Position numbers and translations under genes: made by a program. The notes beneath the pieces were generated by a model that saw only the letters and a list, made by a program, of their open reading frames with translations, did not search any database and was not told where the DNA came from. Source: JAFDWR01 sp038216655 (GTDB lineage: Bacteria; Armatimonadota; Fimbriimonadia; Fimbriimonadales; Fimbriimonadaceae). From it: 64,000 nucleotides of DNA. The stretch is from contig JBBQPZ010000005.1 in the NCBI GenBank assembly GCA_038216655.1, positions 62,001-126,000 on the forward strand, written 5' to 3'. Below are positions 35,426 through 44,195 of this stretch, piece after piece. Every line of letters starts with the position of its first letter. The stretch's first letter is position 1.

Positions 35426-36720
35426 GATTCAACGTTAGCCAGGCTCTCCGTCGTGGTGACGTAGGTGCTCCGGTTGGTCACCCGGATCTGGACCAACATG
35501 CCGGTCTTGAGATCGTAGAACCAGTCATGCTGCTCAATCGGAGAGATGCGGCTGATCGCGATCGCCGGACCACGGTTCAGGTTCTCGGTTGGGCCGACCA
35601 CGGTGTCAACCTTGAGGAGCTCGTCATGATCGATCGCTTGGCCCTGGCGAAGGCCCGCCAAGGTCGAGGTGCCGATCCAGAGGGGGTTGAGGTTCGAGTT
35701 TCCGGTTACGAGGTTGTTGGTCGAGTCGGAATTGTGGCCGCCAGGACCACCGTCGCGGTGGTTCTCGACGGTGACCATGATCCAACCGTTGCCGCGGTTC
35801 TGGACGGTCATGCGCATCGAGACGGCGACGACGATATTCTGGGGGGCACCGGGTAGGCCGAGCACTTCGTTCCCGGTGAACTCCAGCTTCTTAAGATTCT
35901 GAGCCCATTCCGGCGCAGCGTCACCCGCCCAGGGCGTCACGATCTTACGGATGTTCGCGATCGTGCTATCCGCCATCATCGTCGTCGGAGTCGTTCCGTC
36001 ACTGGGGAACCGTAGCTCGGGGTCCGAACCCGATCCGGATGACGCGAGGTGGATCATTACGCCCGAGACCATGTCGTACACATGGAGTTCATGACCAGCG
36101 ATGCGTGAGTCGATCCAGAGGGCGTCGAGATTGCGCTCACCCAATTTGTAGGGCATATGGACGATCCGATCCTCGCCGGATCGGTCGGGGATTCGCTGGA
36201 GAATGTCGGGATTCGCCCACAATCCACCGCCCGAAGAGGAAGGCGCGACCGTGCCGCTGAAGTTGATCGTCCGGGGGGCGACGTTGTCCAGGATCCCATA
36301 GGTGCTGGTGGCAATCGCGGCGGTCCCGCCGTCGAGCGCGACGACTTCGTAGACGTTGTAGCCTGCCGACGCTCCGGTGTAGCCGCGCTGCTTAATTTGG
36401 CGGATGCGCTTGCCGGTCTTTGGGTGGATGAATTGACCATTCGGATCCTCTTCCCAGGTCGAACCGTTGCCGTCGAAGCTTGCCGTCGTCGTGTAGTACA
36501 CGAGCCGCGTTCCGGGCTGGATGTCATTCGGGGCCGAGGTATTCGCCGCTTCGGGCATCGCTTGCGTGATGGGGGAAGCGTCACTCGAGCCGCCTCCGCC
36601 GGGGGCCATCCCGATCGTGCCACCGCCGAGTCGTGGGGGCGGCTTGCACCCGACCACGGTCGTGGCCAGGAACGCACCAAGAGTAAGGGCGGCCACCGAG
36701 ATCGCCGGGATTGTTTTCAT
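35422..36720 (-). CDS. Lipoprotein of the three-member family (member 2)
   Basis: A 432-residue lipoprotein (MKTIPAISVAALTLGAFLATTVVGC). Shared family motifs: NDIQPGTRLVYYTT, GNGSTWEEDPNGQFIHPKTG, YNVYEVVALDGGTAAI, GGGLWANPDILQRIPD, YDMVSGVMIHLA, VTPWAGDAAPEWAQNLKKLEFTG, LNPLWIGTSTLAGLRQGQAIDHDELLKVDT and YDLKTGMLVQI. Its promoter has TAAACT 6 nt before the ATG (leaderless type) and an inverted repeat just upstream. Family function unknown; localisation is inferred from the lipobox. Confidence 0.8.
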   Translation of the reverse strand: MKTIPAISVAALTLGAFLATTVVGCKPPPRLGGGTIGMAPGGGGSSDASPITQAMPEAANTSAPNDIQPGTRLVYYTTTASFDGNGSTWEEDPNGQFIHPKTGKRIRQIKQRGYTGASAGYNVYEVVALDGGTAAIATSTYGILDNVAPRTINFSGTVAPSSSGGGLWANPDILQRIPDRSGEDRIVHMPYKLGERNLDALWIDSRIAGHELHVYDMVSGVMIHLASSGSGSDPELRFPSDGTTPTTMMADSTIANIRKIVTPWAGDAAPEWAQNLKKLEFTGNEVLGLPGAPQNIVVAVSMRMTVQNRGNGWIMVTVENHRDGGPGGHNSDSTNNLVTGNSNLNPLWIGTSTLAGLRQGQAIDHDELLKVDTVVGPTENLNRGPAIAISRISPIEQHDWFYDLKTGMLVQIRVTNRSTYVTTTESLANVES

Positions 36721-36726
36721 GGATTG

Positions 36727-36764
36727 AGTTTAGGGGACGTCGCCGCTATCGGCAATGACGTCCC
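36727..36764 (-). promoter_or_regulatory. Leaderless promoter with inverted repeat
   Basis: On the minus strand TAAACT (36727-36732) stands 6 nt before the ATG at 36720. Upstream of it, GGGACGTC and GACGTCCC (plus-strand positions 36734-36741 and 36757-36764) form an 8-bp inverted repeat with a 15-nt spacer over the -35 region, a possible operator. Confidence 0.5.
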
Positions 36765-36787
36765 GGGACCTTTTCGGCTAATCGGGA

Positions 36788-38734
36788 CTATTTCGTTTTT
36801 GCGGTGACGCCGGGCCAGTCGTCCGTGCGGAAGGGCACGGCGGGAAGGCCAGCTCCATTGGCAAGACCCGCCTCCGGATTGGACGCCCAAGCGTAACGGA
36901 CGGCCACCGGTTTAGCCACGCCTTTCGCGCTGACGATGACGTTGTCTCCCTCGATGTGGGCGTCGGCCCAGACGAACTTGCGATCCTCGCCGGCAATGGC
37001 GAACCCGCCGAGCTTGCCATCAACCGCCTTCAACCCGCCGTCGATGTGGTCGAAGGTAAGCCGAATCGTATTCACCTCGACGCGCATCTTCTTATAGACC
37101 GGGCCGGAGTAGGCAACGTCCTGACCGTAAGCGATCTTGAGGGCGTTCAAAGCGAGGCGATGGCCGACCTCCTGCTTATTCACGGGATGGATATCGTTGG
37201 CCATCCCGATGTCGATCGCGACGGCGAGGCCGACCTTGGGAAGCTTCGTGGCCGTCATCGCCTGAGCCTCGCGGAGTTCGGCCCATGGTGCGTCCTCTGG
37301 CTGAGCGGCGCGCGCGGTGAAGTTGGCGAGCTGGACGATGAGAAAGGGGAAATCCGGCTGAGCGAAGCGGAGACGCCAATCCTCGATCAAGGTCGGCATC
37401 AGGTTCCGATACTGGTAGGCCCGATCGGCGTTGCTTTCGCCCTGGTACCAGATCGCGCCTTTGATCGCCATCGGCAGGAGCGGGGCGATCATGCCGTTGT
37501 ACAACACGGTCGACACGTTCGGGTTGTCGGAAAGTTGGAAGGGAAGCGGACCGGTCTTCTTGAAGTCGGTCGAGGCGCGGTACTTCCAGGGGCCCGCCAG
37601 CGGGATCTGCTTGCCGTCGATCTCCAAGTTCTGGCTACCCGTCGGCGAGGTCATGCCCCCGGTGACGCCCGTGTCGAGGACGCGGACGGCGATGGTGTTG
37701 ACGCCCTCGTGCAGGGTTCCGGCAGGGATATCGTAGTCGCGGTTGGCGTTGTAGACGAAGGTTGACCCGACGCGCTTGCCGTTGACCCAGGTCGCATCGG
37801 CATCATCGATGGCCCCGAGGTGGAGCTTGGCAGGCTTGGACGCCTGATCCATATCGAGGGTGATCGTCTTGCGGAACCAGGCGATGCCGTCGAAGTCGGC
37901 GAGGCCGACACGCTCGTAGGTCGCGGGGGAGTCGATCGACATCCAGTCGTGGTCGTCGTACGCGGGAGCCCCCCAGAAGTTCGAGGCGAGGGAGCCCGGA
38001 TCATAGCGGACCATCCAGGCATCGACTTGAATTTCGTAGGGAACCGGAGCCTGGGATCGGATCGAGTCGAGTTGCTTGAGCGCAGGCTGGAAGTCGGGGA
38101 GCCCGTAGAGAGCCTCACGGCTGGTCCAGGCTTCGGCGACGGTTCCACCCCAGCAGGTCTCGACGAGGCCGATGGGGATGTTGAGCTTTTGGTTCAGCTC
38201 GCGCCCGAAGTAGTAGGCGGCGGCGGAGAACCCGCCCCAGCCTTCGACGGCGATGGTGCTCGGGCCGCAGACCCGCCAAGTTCCCGCGGCTTGGGATTGC
38301 GGCGTGGCGGCGATGGCCCGGGGCACCATGTAGAGGCGGATGCCCGGGTGATCGGAGTTCGCGATTTCGGCCGCTCCGTTCTGAGCCGCGCCGATGCCCA
38401 TCTCCATGTTCGACTGACCGGAGCAGATCCAAACGTCGCCGACCATGACGTCCTTGACTTCCAGGTGCTGGGCTCCGTCAACCTCCACGAGGTAAGGGCC
38501 ACCGACCGGCGGGGGCGTGATCTTGGCCTGCCACTTCCCGTCGGGACCGGCGAGGCCGTCACCGTGGCGACCGGCAATGGTGACGCGCACTTTGGTGCCC
38601 GGCGTCGACCAGCCCCAAAGGGTGTTGGTCTTGTCGCGCTGGAGCACCATGTGGTCACCGAAGACCGGGCTCAGGAAGGGCAACGGGGGCGCGGTGGTGG
38701 AACGAAAAGTGAGGAGAAGGGCAGCTACGAGCAT
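36788..38734 (-). CDS. Sialate O-acetylesterase (SGNH-type esterase)
   Basis: A 648-residue exported esterase. Block I of the SASA/SGNH fold is SGQSNMEMGI at about 105-114; the Asp/His block is NDIHPVNKQEVGHRLA. N-terminal beta-sandwich domains (SPVFGDHMVLQRDK) and an inserted galactose-binding-like domain (LGAIDDADATWVNGKRVG) fit bacterial sialate O-acetylesterases that remove acetyl groups from sugars, often plant or host glycans. It lies 45 nt after the glycoside hydrolase gene in the same direction with an AAGGAT site, so the two form an operon for glycan use. Confidence 0.9.
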   Translation of the reverse strand: MLVAALLLTFRSTTAPPLPFLSPVFGDHMVLQRDKTNTLWGWSTPGTKVRVTIAGRHGDGLAGPDGKWQAKITPPPVGGPYLVEVDGAQHLEVKDVMVGDVWICSGQSNMEMGIGAAQNGAAEIANSDHPGIRLYMVPRAIAATPQSQAAGTWRVCGPSTIAVEGWGGFSAAAYYFGRELNQKLNIPIGLVETCWGGTVAEAWTSREALYGLPDFQPALKQLDSIRSQAPVPYEIQVDAWMVRYDPGSLASNFWGAPAYDDHDWMSIDSPATYERVGLADFDGIAWFRKTITLDMDQASKPAKLHLGAIDDADATWVNGKRVGSTFVYNANRDYDIPAGTLHEGVNTIAVRVLDTGVTGGMTSPTGSQNLEIDGKQIPLAGPWKYRASTDFKKTGPLPFQLSDNPNVSTVLYNGMIAPLLPMAIKGAIWYQGESNADRAYQYRNLMPTLIEDWRLRFAQPDFPFLIVQLANFTARAAQPEDAPWAELREAQAMTATKLPKVGLAVAIDIGMANDIHPVNKQEVGHRLALNALKIAYGQDVAYSGPVYKKMRVEVNTIRLTFDHIDGGLKAVDGKLGGFAIAGEDRKFVWADAHIEGDNVIVSAKGVAKPVAVRYAWASNPEAGLANGAGLPAVPFRTDDWPGVTAKTK

Positions 38735-38779
38735 CGTGGATCCTTGAGGCGACTCCGCCTATTTGGAACCATACCAGCC

Positions 38780-40819
38780 TCATCCCAAAACAAGCACGTT
38801 GATCGAGTAAGGCGGCAGCGAGATGGGCGCGTGGGGCGCGATTTTCAGGTTCACCGGAGGCAGGGAGCGCGCCGGATGTCCCTTCGCACCGTCGGGATGC
38901 CATATAAACTGATCCCGCCCGTAGGTGAAGAGCTGGGCGGGATTGGCGGAATCGAAGGAAACCGTCTGCGCGAGACGTGGGTTCCGGTTCACGAGGAGAA
39001 CGGCGGTCTTCCCGTCCGGTCGGAGCATCGCGTAGGCTCCCAGATCGCCGTTTGCAGGCAGACCGTTGACTTGAACCAGTCGGTGCGGCGAATGGCCGGG
39101 AAGTGTCCAGACGTGGGTCATCAACCAGGCGGTCCAGTACGTGGGAAGTTTCCACTTGGCATTCCCGTCCTCGTCGGTCTCAAGGATCATCAGGTTGCCC
39201 CACGCGCCGGGGTTCTCGGCGATGACTTCGTTCGGCTCGTAGCCGTAGAGGTAGGCCGCATCGCCGTGGTGGGCGAGGAAGGTCCCGACGATGTCGGCGT
39301 TTAGGATGCCACCGGGGAGGTCGACTTCCGGGGGGCCGGAGAAGGCGGAATAGCCGTATTCGGTGATCAGCCACGGGATCTTATGCGTGATGCCAGCCTT
39401 GACTTGGCGATCAAGAAACCCGGCGAGGACCGACGGGCCGTTCACGAGGTTGGGATAGGGGTCCTTCAGGGTGTCGTCCCACGGGTACCACTCGAAGGAG
39501 AAAAACTCCAGCGGCGTATGTTCTCGGCGGAGGGTTCGGAGGACGCGGTTGGTGTAGCTGCGGTTCCCGTGGGCGTCCGGCCAGGTGTCCACGTCGGTGG
39601 TGGTGGTCTGGTAACACGGGCCGCCGAGGGAGACGTTCGGGGCGATCGCTTTAAGTTTGCGGGCGACCTGAGCGTAGAGTTGGGCGTAATGCTCGGGGGT
39701 GTCGAACTGGCCGTCGGACTCCTCGCCCATCTCGATCCCGCGCATGGGGATCCCGCGGGCCTGCAGCCAGGCGATCTCGTTGGCCGCGGTCTCGGGGTTG
39801 TCGTACAGGACGGACACCGGGAACAGGATGGGGAGCTTGTGGGGGAGGACGCTTGCGGCGACGCGGTCGAAGCCGGGTTGCTCGACCTTCCGATCCAGGT
39901 CGCTCTCGCGATGCCACGGGTCGGTGCTGCTGGTCAGGACGAAGCTTTGGACGGAGTTCTTGGGCGCGTGGGTGAGGAGGTCGCGGAACTTGCTGTTGGC
40001 GTCCGACCTACCGAGGCGAACCTCGCGAATTGCGAACCCGAGCGAATCGCGGATGTCCAACGAAGGCTCTAGCGAGGTACCTGAGCTCTCAAGGAGGCAG
40101 ATTCGCACGAATCGGGCTCGCTTGGGCGCGAAACGGTGGGACTCCGGGCCGCCGGTGCCTTTGTCGACGGTGCCGTTGCGGAAGGGCAGCCAAACTCCCT
40201 GTTCGTCGTCGGCGTCGAGGTTGATGGCGTCCCGGCCGGTCCAGTACTCGATTCGATAGCGAGTGGCGTAGGGCGCGGCCCAGTCGATTTGGATCTCATC
40301 GACGAGCTCGGGCTTGCGGAGGTCGAGCATCACCCATTGCGGATTCTGCTGATTCGGGATGCGGGTGAAGTGAGCATCGAGGTACGGGTTGCTCTTCCAG
40401 AAGGACTGAAGGTCGCCGTCGTCGATCCGGGAGTAGCCGTCGTCGTTGGCCTGGTCGGTGGTGTTTCCGCGGCGCGGAAGGCGATAACCGTAGCACTTCA
40501 GGATCGGTTGGGTCGGAACGGGGTTGCCGATGAAGTAACCCTGATGATGGGCGGGGTCGCTCCAGGTCCCCTCGGGATTCCAGTGCCAGGCTTCGATCGC
40601 AAGCTCGGTACGAAGGCGGTAGGTGAGGGGCCGGAGGCCGACGGAGTCCATCGCCGCGAGGTTGTTGGGCCGGAAGGTGAGGTCGAGAGTGCCTTCCTCG
40701 TGCCCGTCGATTCCCGCTCCGAGCGCCTCATCGGGGCGGATAGTGTTGAGCACGTGGCCCGCGTCGATCCGCAACTGAAGGGGGGGAGCGAGGATGGCGG
40801 CGGCAAGGAGCGCAAGCAT
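38780..40819 (-). CDS. Secreted glycoside hydrolase with discoidin-type domain
   Basis: A 679-residue protein with a short signal peptide (MLALLAAAILAPPLQ). Residues about 110-270 contain a discoidin (F5/8 type C-like) carbohydrate-binding domain (QWVMLDLRKPELVDEIQIDW, then RFVRICLLES). The rest is a clan-A TIM barrel: probable acid/base in IEMGEESDGQF, probable nucleophile in WLITEYGYSAF, then a C-terminal beta domain (TAVLLVNRNPRLAQ). The exact GH family is not certain; GH39/GH5-like relatives act on beta-mannans, xylans or similar. It is first in an operon with the O-acetylesterase. I reject a 24-codon upstream extension in favour of the signal-peptide ATG. Confidence 0.75.
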   Translation of the reverse strand: MLALLAAAILAPPLQLRIDAGHVLNTIRPDEALGAGIDGHEEGTLDLTFRPNNLAAMDSVGLRPLTYRLRTELAIEAWHWNPEGTWSDPAHHQGYFIGNPVPTQPILKCYGYRLPRRGNTTDQANDDGYSRIDDGDLQSFWKSNPYLDAHFTRIPNQQNPQWVMLDLRKPELVDEIQIDWAAPYATRYRIEYWTGRDAINLDADDEQGVWLPFRNGTVDKGTGGPESHRFAPKRARFVRICLLESSGTSLEPSLDIRDSLGFAIREVRLGRSDANSKFRDLLTHAPKNSVQSFVLTSSTDPWHRESDLDRKVEQPGFDRVAASVLPHKLPILFPVSVLYDNPETAANEIAWLQARGIPMRGIEMGEESDGQFDTPEHYAQLYAQVARKLKAIAPNVSLGGPCYQTTTTDVDTWPDAHGNRSYTNRVLRTLRREHTPLEFFSFEWYPWDDTLKDPYPNLVNGPSVLAGFLDRQVKAGITHKIPWLITEYGYSAFSGPPEVDLPGGILNADIVGTFLAHHGDAAYLYGYEPNEVIAENPGAWGNLMILETDEDGNAKWKLPTYWTAWLMTHVWTLPGHSPHRLVQVNGLPANGDLGAYAMLRPDGKTAVLLVNRNPRLAQTVSFDSANPAQLFTYGRDQFIWHPDGAKGHPARSLPPVNLKIAPHAPISLPPYSINVLVLG

Positions 40820-40885
40820 GGACTGCCGGGATTGTGAACCATCTGAGCCTGATCCGGGCAAGGAATCGGTTAATCTAGTTAAGCG

Positions 40886-41569
40886 ATGCACCTTGGCGAA
40901 CGGCTACAACTGCCACGGATTCCGGCGGCGAAAGATCCGGAGCCGCGTTGGCCGGCTGCGATCGCCGTGGTGGCGGTGATGGCGCTGTACTTCTTCGCCT
41001 TGCCCGCCAACCTGACGCTAGGCCCGGCCTGGCTCATGCCCGTCGTAATTTGCGCGTTCCTGCTGCCGACGGCCATATCGCACCAGCTTGGACATCATCG
41101 GTTTAACGTGATCTTCGGCACCATCATGTTGGGGCTGATCACGCTGTTCATTGTCGCGGCGATCATCAAGCTGGTCCATCACCTGAACCTGCACGACGAG
41201 CTGCCTTCTCGGATGCTGGTGTCCGCAGGCTCGCTATGGATCGCGAACATCCTCGTGTTCGCCTCCTGGTACTGGCGTCTCGATGCCGGCGGCCCGCAGG
41301 CACGCGATCAACGTCCGGGGCATTGCCAGGGCTCGTTCCTGTTCCCCCAGATGACAATGACCGAAGAGGATCGCATGGATGCGGGCCACGACGGCTGGTC
41401 GCCGGGGTTTGTTGACTACCTGTTCCTTGCGTTCAACACGAGCACAGCGCTTTCACCCGCGGACACCGCCGTGCTGTCCCGTTGGGCGAAGGGGATGATG
41501 ATGATCCAATCGACGATCTCGCTGTCCGTGATTGTCCTGTTGGCCGCCAGAGCCGTCAACGTCCTCTAA
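40886..41569 (+). CDS. Integral membrane protein, DUF1345-like
   Basis: A 227-residue protein with about five transmembrane segments (PAAIAVVAVMALYFFALPANL, PAWLMPVVICAFLLP, VIFGTIMLGLITLFIVAAIIKL, MLVSAGSLWIANILVFASWYW and a last one at ISLSVIVLLAARAVNVL). The segment GFVDYLFLAFNTSTALSPADT resembles DUF1345 membrane proteins. Its role is unknown. It is divergent from the hydrolase operon; TAATCT and TCTAGT lie 9 and 6 nt before the ATG, so a near-leaderless mRNA is likely. Confidence 0.75.
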   Translation: MHLGERLQLPRIPAAKDPEPRWPAAIAVVAVMALYFFALPANLTLGPAWLMPVVICAFLLPTAISHQLGHHRFNVIFGTIMLGLITLFIVAAIIKLVHHLNLHDELPSRMLVSAGSLWIANILVFASWYWRLDAGGPQARDQRPGHCQGSFLFPQMTMTEEDRMDAGHDGWSPGFVDYLFLAFNTSTALSPADTAVLSRWAKGMMMIQSTISLSVIVLLAARAVNVL

Positions 41570-41667
41570 GCATCGCCCCCTCGGCGAGCCGGGCACTGAA
41601 TAGGCGCTGAGAGATCACGCAGGACAGCGCCTGCAGCAGGAGGAGCAGGCCCCGCATTGGGAGGAGG

Positions 41668-41835
41668 AGCCCCAATATCCTGCAAGTGAGCTCCAATATC
41701 CTGCAAGTGATTACAAATTTCTTACATGTGCCGTCCAATATCCTACATGTGGGCTCCCAACATCTTACATGTGAATACCAATTTCCTGCATGTAGGGTCC
41801 AATATCCTGCATGTGGGCTTCAATATTACGTGGTG
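41668..41835. repeat. 21-bp tandem repeat array, about eight units
   Basis: Units of the form n4-CCAATATCCTGCATGTG follow each other directly. The AATATC cores begin near 41674, 41695, 41716, 41737, 41759, 41780, 41801 and 41822, a period of 21 bp with one 22-bp step. Units differ by substitutions, so the array is not freshly amplified. It is AT-rich compared with its surroundings and is the main content of the 400-bp gap before leuB. The period equals two DNA turns and seven codons; on the minus strand an HMQDIGP-like heptad can be read but stops interrupt it. Confidence 0.85.
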
Positions 41836-41969
41836 GAGACCCTGCACGTCCCACGATCGTTCGCTTACACGACTCTGTCGAGGCCGCGCGCGGCTTTGGA
41901 GGAGGCGGTCACCAATATCCCCGGTCTCCTGGTGCTCTTTGCTTTCCCGACCCTGCCATAATCCCTCCG

Positions 41970-43040
41970 ATGTCCAAGCGCGTTGCAGTGTTGCCCGGGG
42001 ACGGGATCGGTCCGGAAGTTACGGCGGAAGCAGTGAAGGTTCTCGAGGCGTTGGATCTTGGGTTCACCTTCGAGGAAGGCTTGATCGGCGGAGCGGCCTA
42101 TGACGACGGAGGGCATCCGCTCCCGGCTTCCACGCTCGAGTTGTGTAAGAAGGCAGATGCCGTGCTGCTTGGAGCCGTGGGGGGTCCGAAATGGGACAAT
42201 CTGCAGCCCTCCACGCTGCGGCCCGAAGTGGGCGCTCTGCTCCCCTTACGTTCCGAATTGAACTTGTACGCTAATGTGCGCCCGGCGAAGACGCTCCGGC
42301 CGTTGCTGCAGGCCTCGCCGCTCAAGGGCGCGAACGGGATGATCGACCTGATCGTCGTTCGCGAACTCACGGGCGGCATCTACTTCGGCCAACCGCGCGA
42401 GCGACGCGACGACGGCAACACCGCGGTGGACACTTGCGTTTACTCGCGCTACGAGGTCGAGCGAATCGCCCAGCAGGCTTTTGGGATCGCCCGCCAGCGT
42501 CGGCGCGAGATCATGAGCGTGGACAAGGCCAATGTGCTCGAAACCTCCCGCCTCTGGCGCGAGGTGGTGACCGAAATGGCGGCCAAGAACCCAGACGTGA
42601 AGGTTAGCCACATGCTCGTCGACAACTGTGCCATGCAACTCGTGCGTCACCCGCAGCAGTTCGATGTGATTCTTACCGAGAACATGTTCGGCGACATTCT
42701 GAGCGACGAGGCCTCGATGATCACCGGCTCGCTCGGATTGCTTCCTTCGGCGTCCTTGAGCGATGCCAAGGATGGGGTCGTGTTCGGGCTCTACGAGCCA
42801 GTGCACGGTTCCGCGCCCGACATCGCGGGGCAGAGCCGGGCAAATCCGATCGCCGCGATTCTGAGCGTGGCGATGATGCTAAAGTATTCGTTCGGCGACG
42901 ATGAGAACGCGTCTAAGATCGATCACGCGGTCGAAGATGCGCTCGACGCGAGTCTGCGCACCGCCGACATCTTCGAGAAGGGCTGCAAGCTGGTTTCCAC
43001 CAAGGAAATGGGCGACGCCATCGTCTCGCGATTGAAGTAG
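41970..43040 (+). CDS. leuB: 3-isopropylmalate dehydrogenase
   Basis: A 356-residue NAD-dependent enzyme of leucine synthesis, converting 3-isopropylmalate to 2-oxoisocaproate. Motifs are clear: VLPGDGIGPEVTAEAVKVL, GAVGGPKWD, IVVRELTGGIYFGQPRER, NVLETSRLWREVV, DNCAMQLVRHPQQFDVILTENMFGDILSDE, and the NAD-binding VHGSAPDIAGQSRANPIA. The ATG at 41970 is selected because the family starts here (MSKRVAVLPGDG) and CATAAT lies 7 nt upstream; a longer frame would read through the repeats. No other leu genes are adjacent. Confidence 0.97.
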   Translation: MSKRVAVLPGDGIGPEVTAEAVKVLEALDLGFTFEEGLIGGAAYDDGGHPLPASTLELCKKADAVLLGAVGGPKWDNLQPSTLRPEVGALLPLRSELNLYANVRPAKTLRPLLQASPLKGANGMIDLIVVRELTGGIYFGQPRERRDDGNTAVDTCVYSRYEVERIAQQAFGIARQRRREIMSVDKANVLETSRLWREVVTEMAAKNPDVKVSHMLVDNCAMQLVRHPQQFDVILTENMFGDILSDEASMITGSLGLLPSASLSDAKDGVVFGLYEPVHGSAPDIAGQSRANPIAAILSVAMMLKYSFGDDENASKIDHAVEDALDASLRTADIFEKGCKLVSTKEMGDAIVSRLK

Positions 43041-43050
43041 AACAAACACC

Positions 43051-43599
43051 ATGAAAAAACTTGCCCTCCTCCTCGCCTTACTGGCCAGCTTCAGCGTCGT
43101 CCTGATCGGGTGCGGAAAGCAGGCAACCGTGGCGGAAGCTCCTGCCGACGTCAAGCCTGCCGGTGCCGCGTTGACCGTAGAAGCCTATTCGGCCAAGCTG
43201 ACCGAATTGGGGACCGAAGCCCAAAAGCTGCTTGCGCCTGAATTGAAGAAAGTTCAGGACGCCAAGGCGGAGACGGACAACAACAAGAAGAAGGAGTTGA
43301 TCCAATCTGCTTTCGAGAATCTAGCCAAGATCCAGGACGCCGAAGTTGGCAAGTATCAGGCGATCAATCCGCCAGCCGAACTTGTCGACGCTCATGCGGT
43401 GATCATCCAGGGGAATAAGAACATTTCGCAGAACTTCCGAGAGGGAGCCGCAGCGATGGCGAACGGTGACGATGCGAAGCTGAACGAGCTCCAAACGAAG
43501 CTCCAGACGATCGGGACCGACCTCGTTCGAGATCTCACGGCCGCGCTCGATAAGTCCGGCTATAAAATGGACGACGCAGGGAACATCGTTAAGAAGTAG
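43051..43599 (+). CDS. Small lipoprotein of unknown function
   Basis: A 182-residue lipoprotein with the signal MKKLALLLALLASFSVVLIGC. The mature protein is Ala/Lys/Glu-rich and predicted helical throughout (LTELGTEAQKLLAPELKKVQDAKAETD, and LNELQTKLQTIGTDLVRDLTAALDK), so it is probably a helical bundle or coiled coil. It begins 10 nt after leuB and may be cotranscribed, though the two are not functionally related. No clear Shine-Dalgarno sequence. Function unknown. Confidence 0.75.
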   Translation: MKKLALLLALLASFSVVLIGCGKQATVAEAPADVKPAGAALTVEAYSAKLTELGTEAQKLLAPELKKVQDAKAETDNNKKKELIQSAFENLAKIQDAEVGKYQAINPPAELVDAHAVIIQGNKNISQNFREGAAAMANGDDAKLNELQTKLQTIGTDLVRDLTAALDKSGYKMDDAGNIVKK

Positions 43600-43604
43600 C
43601 CTCG

Positions 43605-44111
43605 TTAGACCTGCGGGAAGCGCGCTTCGTGATAGGTGAGGTGCGCTTCCATCAGGTCGAGGTAGTCGTTCGCCGAGCCTAGCCCAAAGAAGAATAGGAA
43701 CTTGATGAACGGGTCGGTCGGGCCTTTGACCTGCTCCAGGTAGAACGCGGTCTCCCTCCGAACCTCTTCCCACTGTTTGTCGGCTTCTTCGATCGTGACG
43801 GCGGTCTTGGGGACCATGGTTCCGACTGTTCCCACCGCCTTGACCGGGTTGGCCATGCTCCGGACGGTCAATCGGAAGATTCCAGTAACGTGCGCCTTCC
43901 TACCCTTTAACGTTTCGGGAGGCGTCTTGCGAAGAAACTTGACGTTCCCGGCTTCGGCAAGGGCGAAGTGCTGGACGACCTCAACGGGGGAGAAGCCCTT
44001 TCCGCCAGGCTTGGCGTTCTGCCGGTCAAGCGGGAGGGCGCGAACTCGATCGACGAGCGCCTTGCGCCGCTTCTCAATGCCTTCGAACCGCTTGGCTACT
44101 TCCGGATGCAT
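43605..44111 (-). CDS. DinB superfamily protein
   Basis: A 168-residue predicted four-helix-bundle protein. The pattern FSPVEVVQHFALAE near the N-terminus (His as a likely metal ligand), a central EEADKQWEEVRRETAFYLEQV helix and a C-terminal DLMEAHLTYHEARF segment with two His match DinB/YfiT-type metal-binding proteins, often thiol transferases. TAAACT lies 5 nt before the ATG. It converges on the upstream lipoprotein gene with only 5 nt between the stops. Confidence 0.7.
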   Translation of the reverse strand: MHPEVAKRFEGIEKRRKALVDRVRALPLDRQNAKPGGKGFSPVEVVQHFALAEAGNVKFLRKTPPETLKGRKAHVTGIFRLTVRSMANPVKAVGTVGTMVPKTAVTIEEADKQWEEVRRETAFYLEQVKGPTDPFIKFLFFFGLGSANDYLDLMEAHLTYHEARFPQV

Positions 44112-44195
44112 GGTTCAGTTTAGCGCCGTTGGTCGGGACCGGAGGTCTTTGGCCGACAAGGTGGAAGGCGCCGCTCTGAAGGCGACGGCCAGCAC

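Noticed and set aside
41668..41835. Possible CRISPR array
   Set aside because: Units are directly adjacent and diverged, with no unique spacers and no cas genes.
41686..41961. Open frames through the 21-bp repeat array (with NILHV-type heptads)
   Set aside because: They exist because 21 is divisible by three. The frame has no promoter or ribosome site and ends in unrelated sequence; units carry unselected substitutions.
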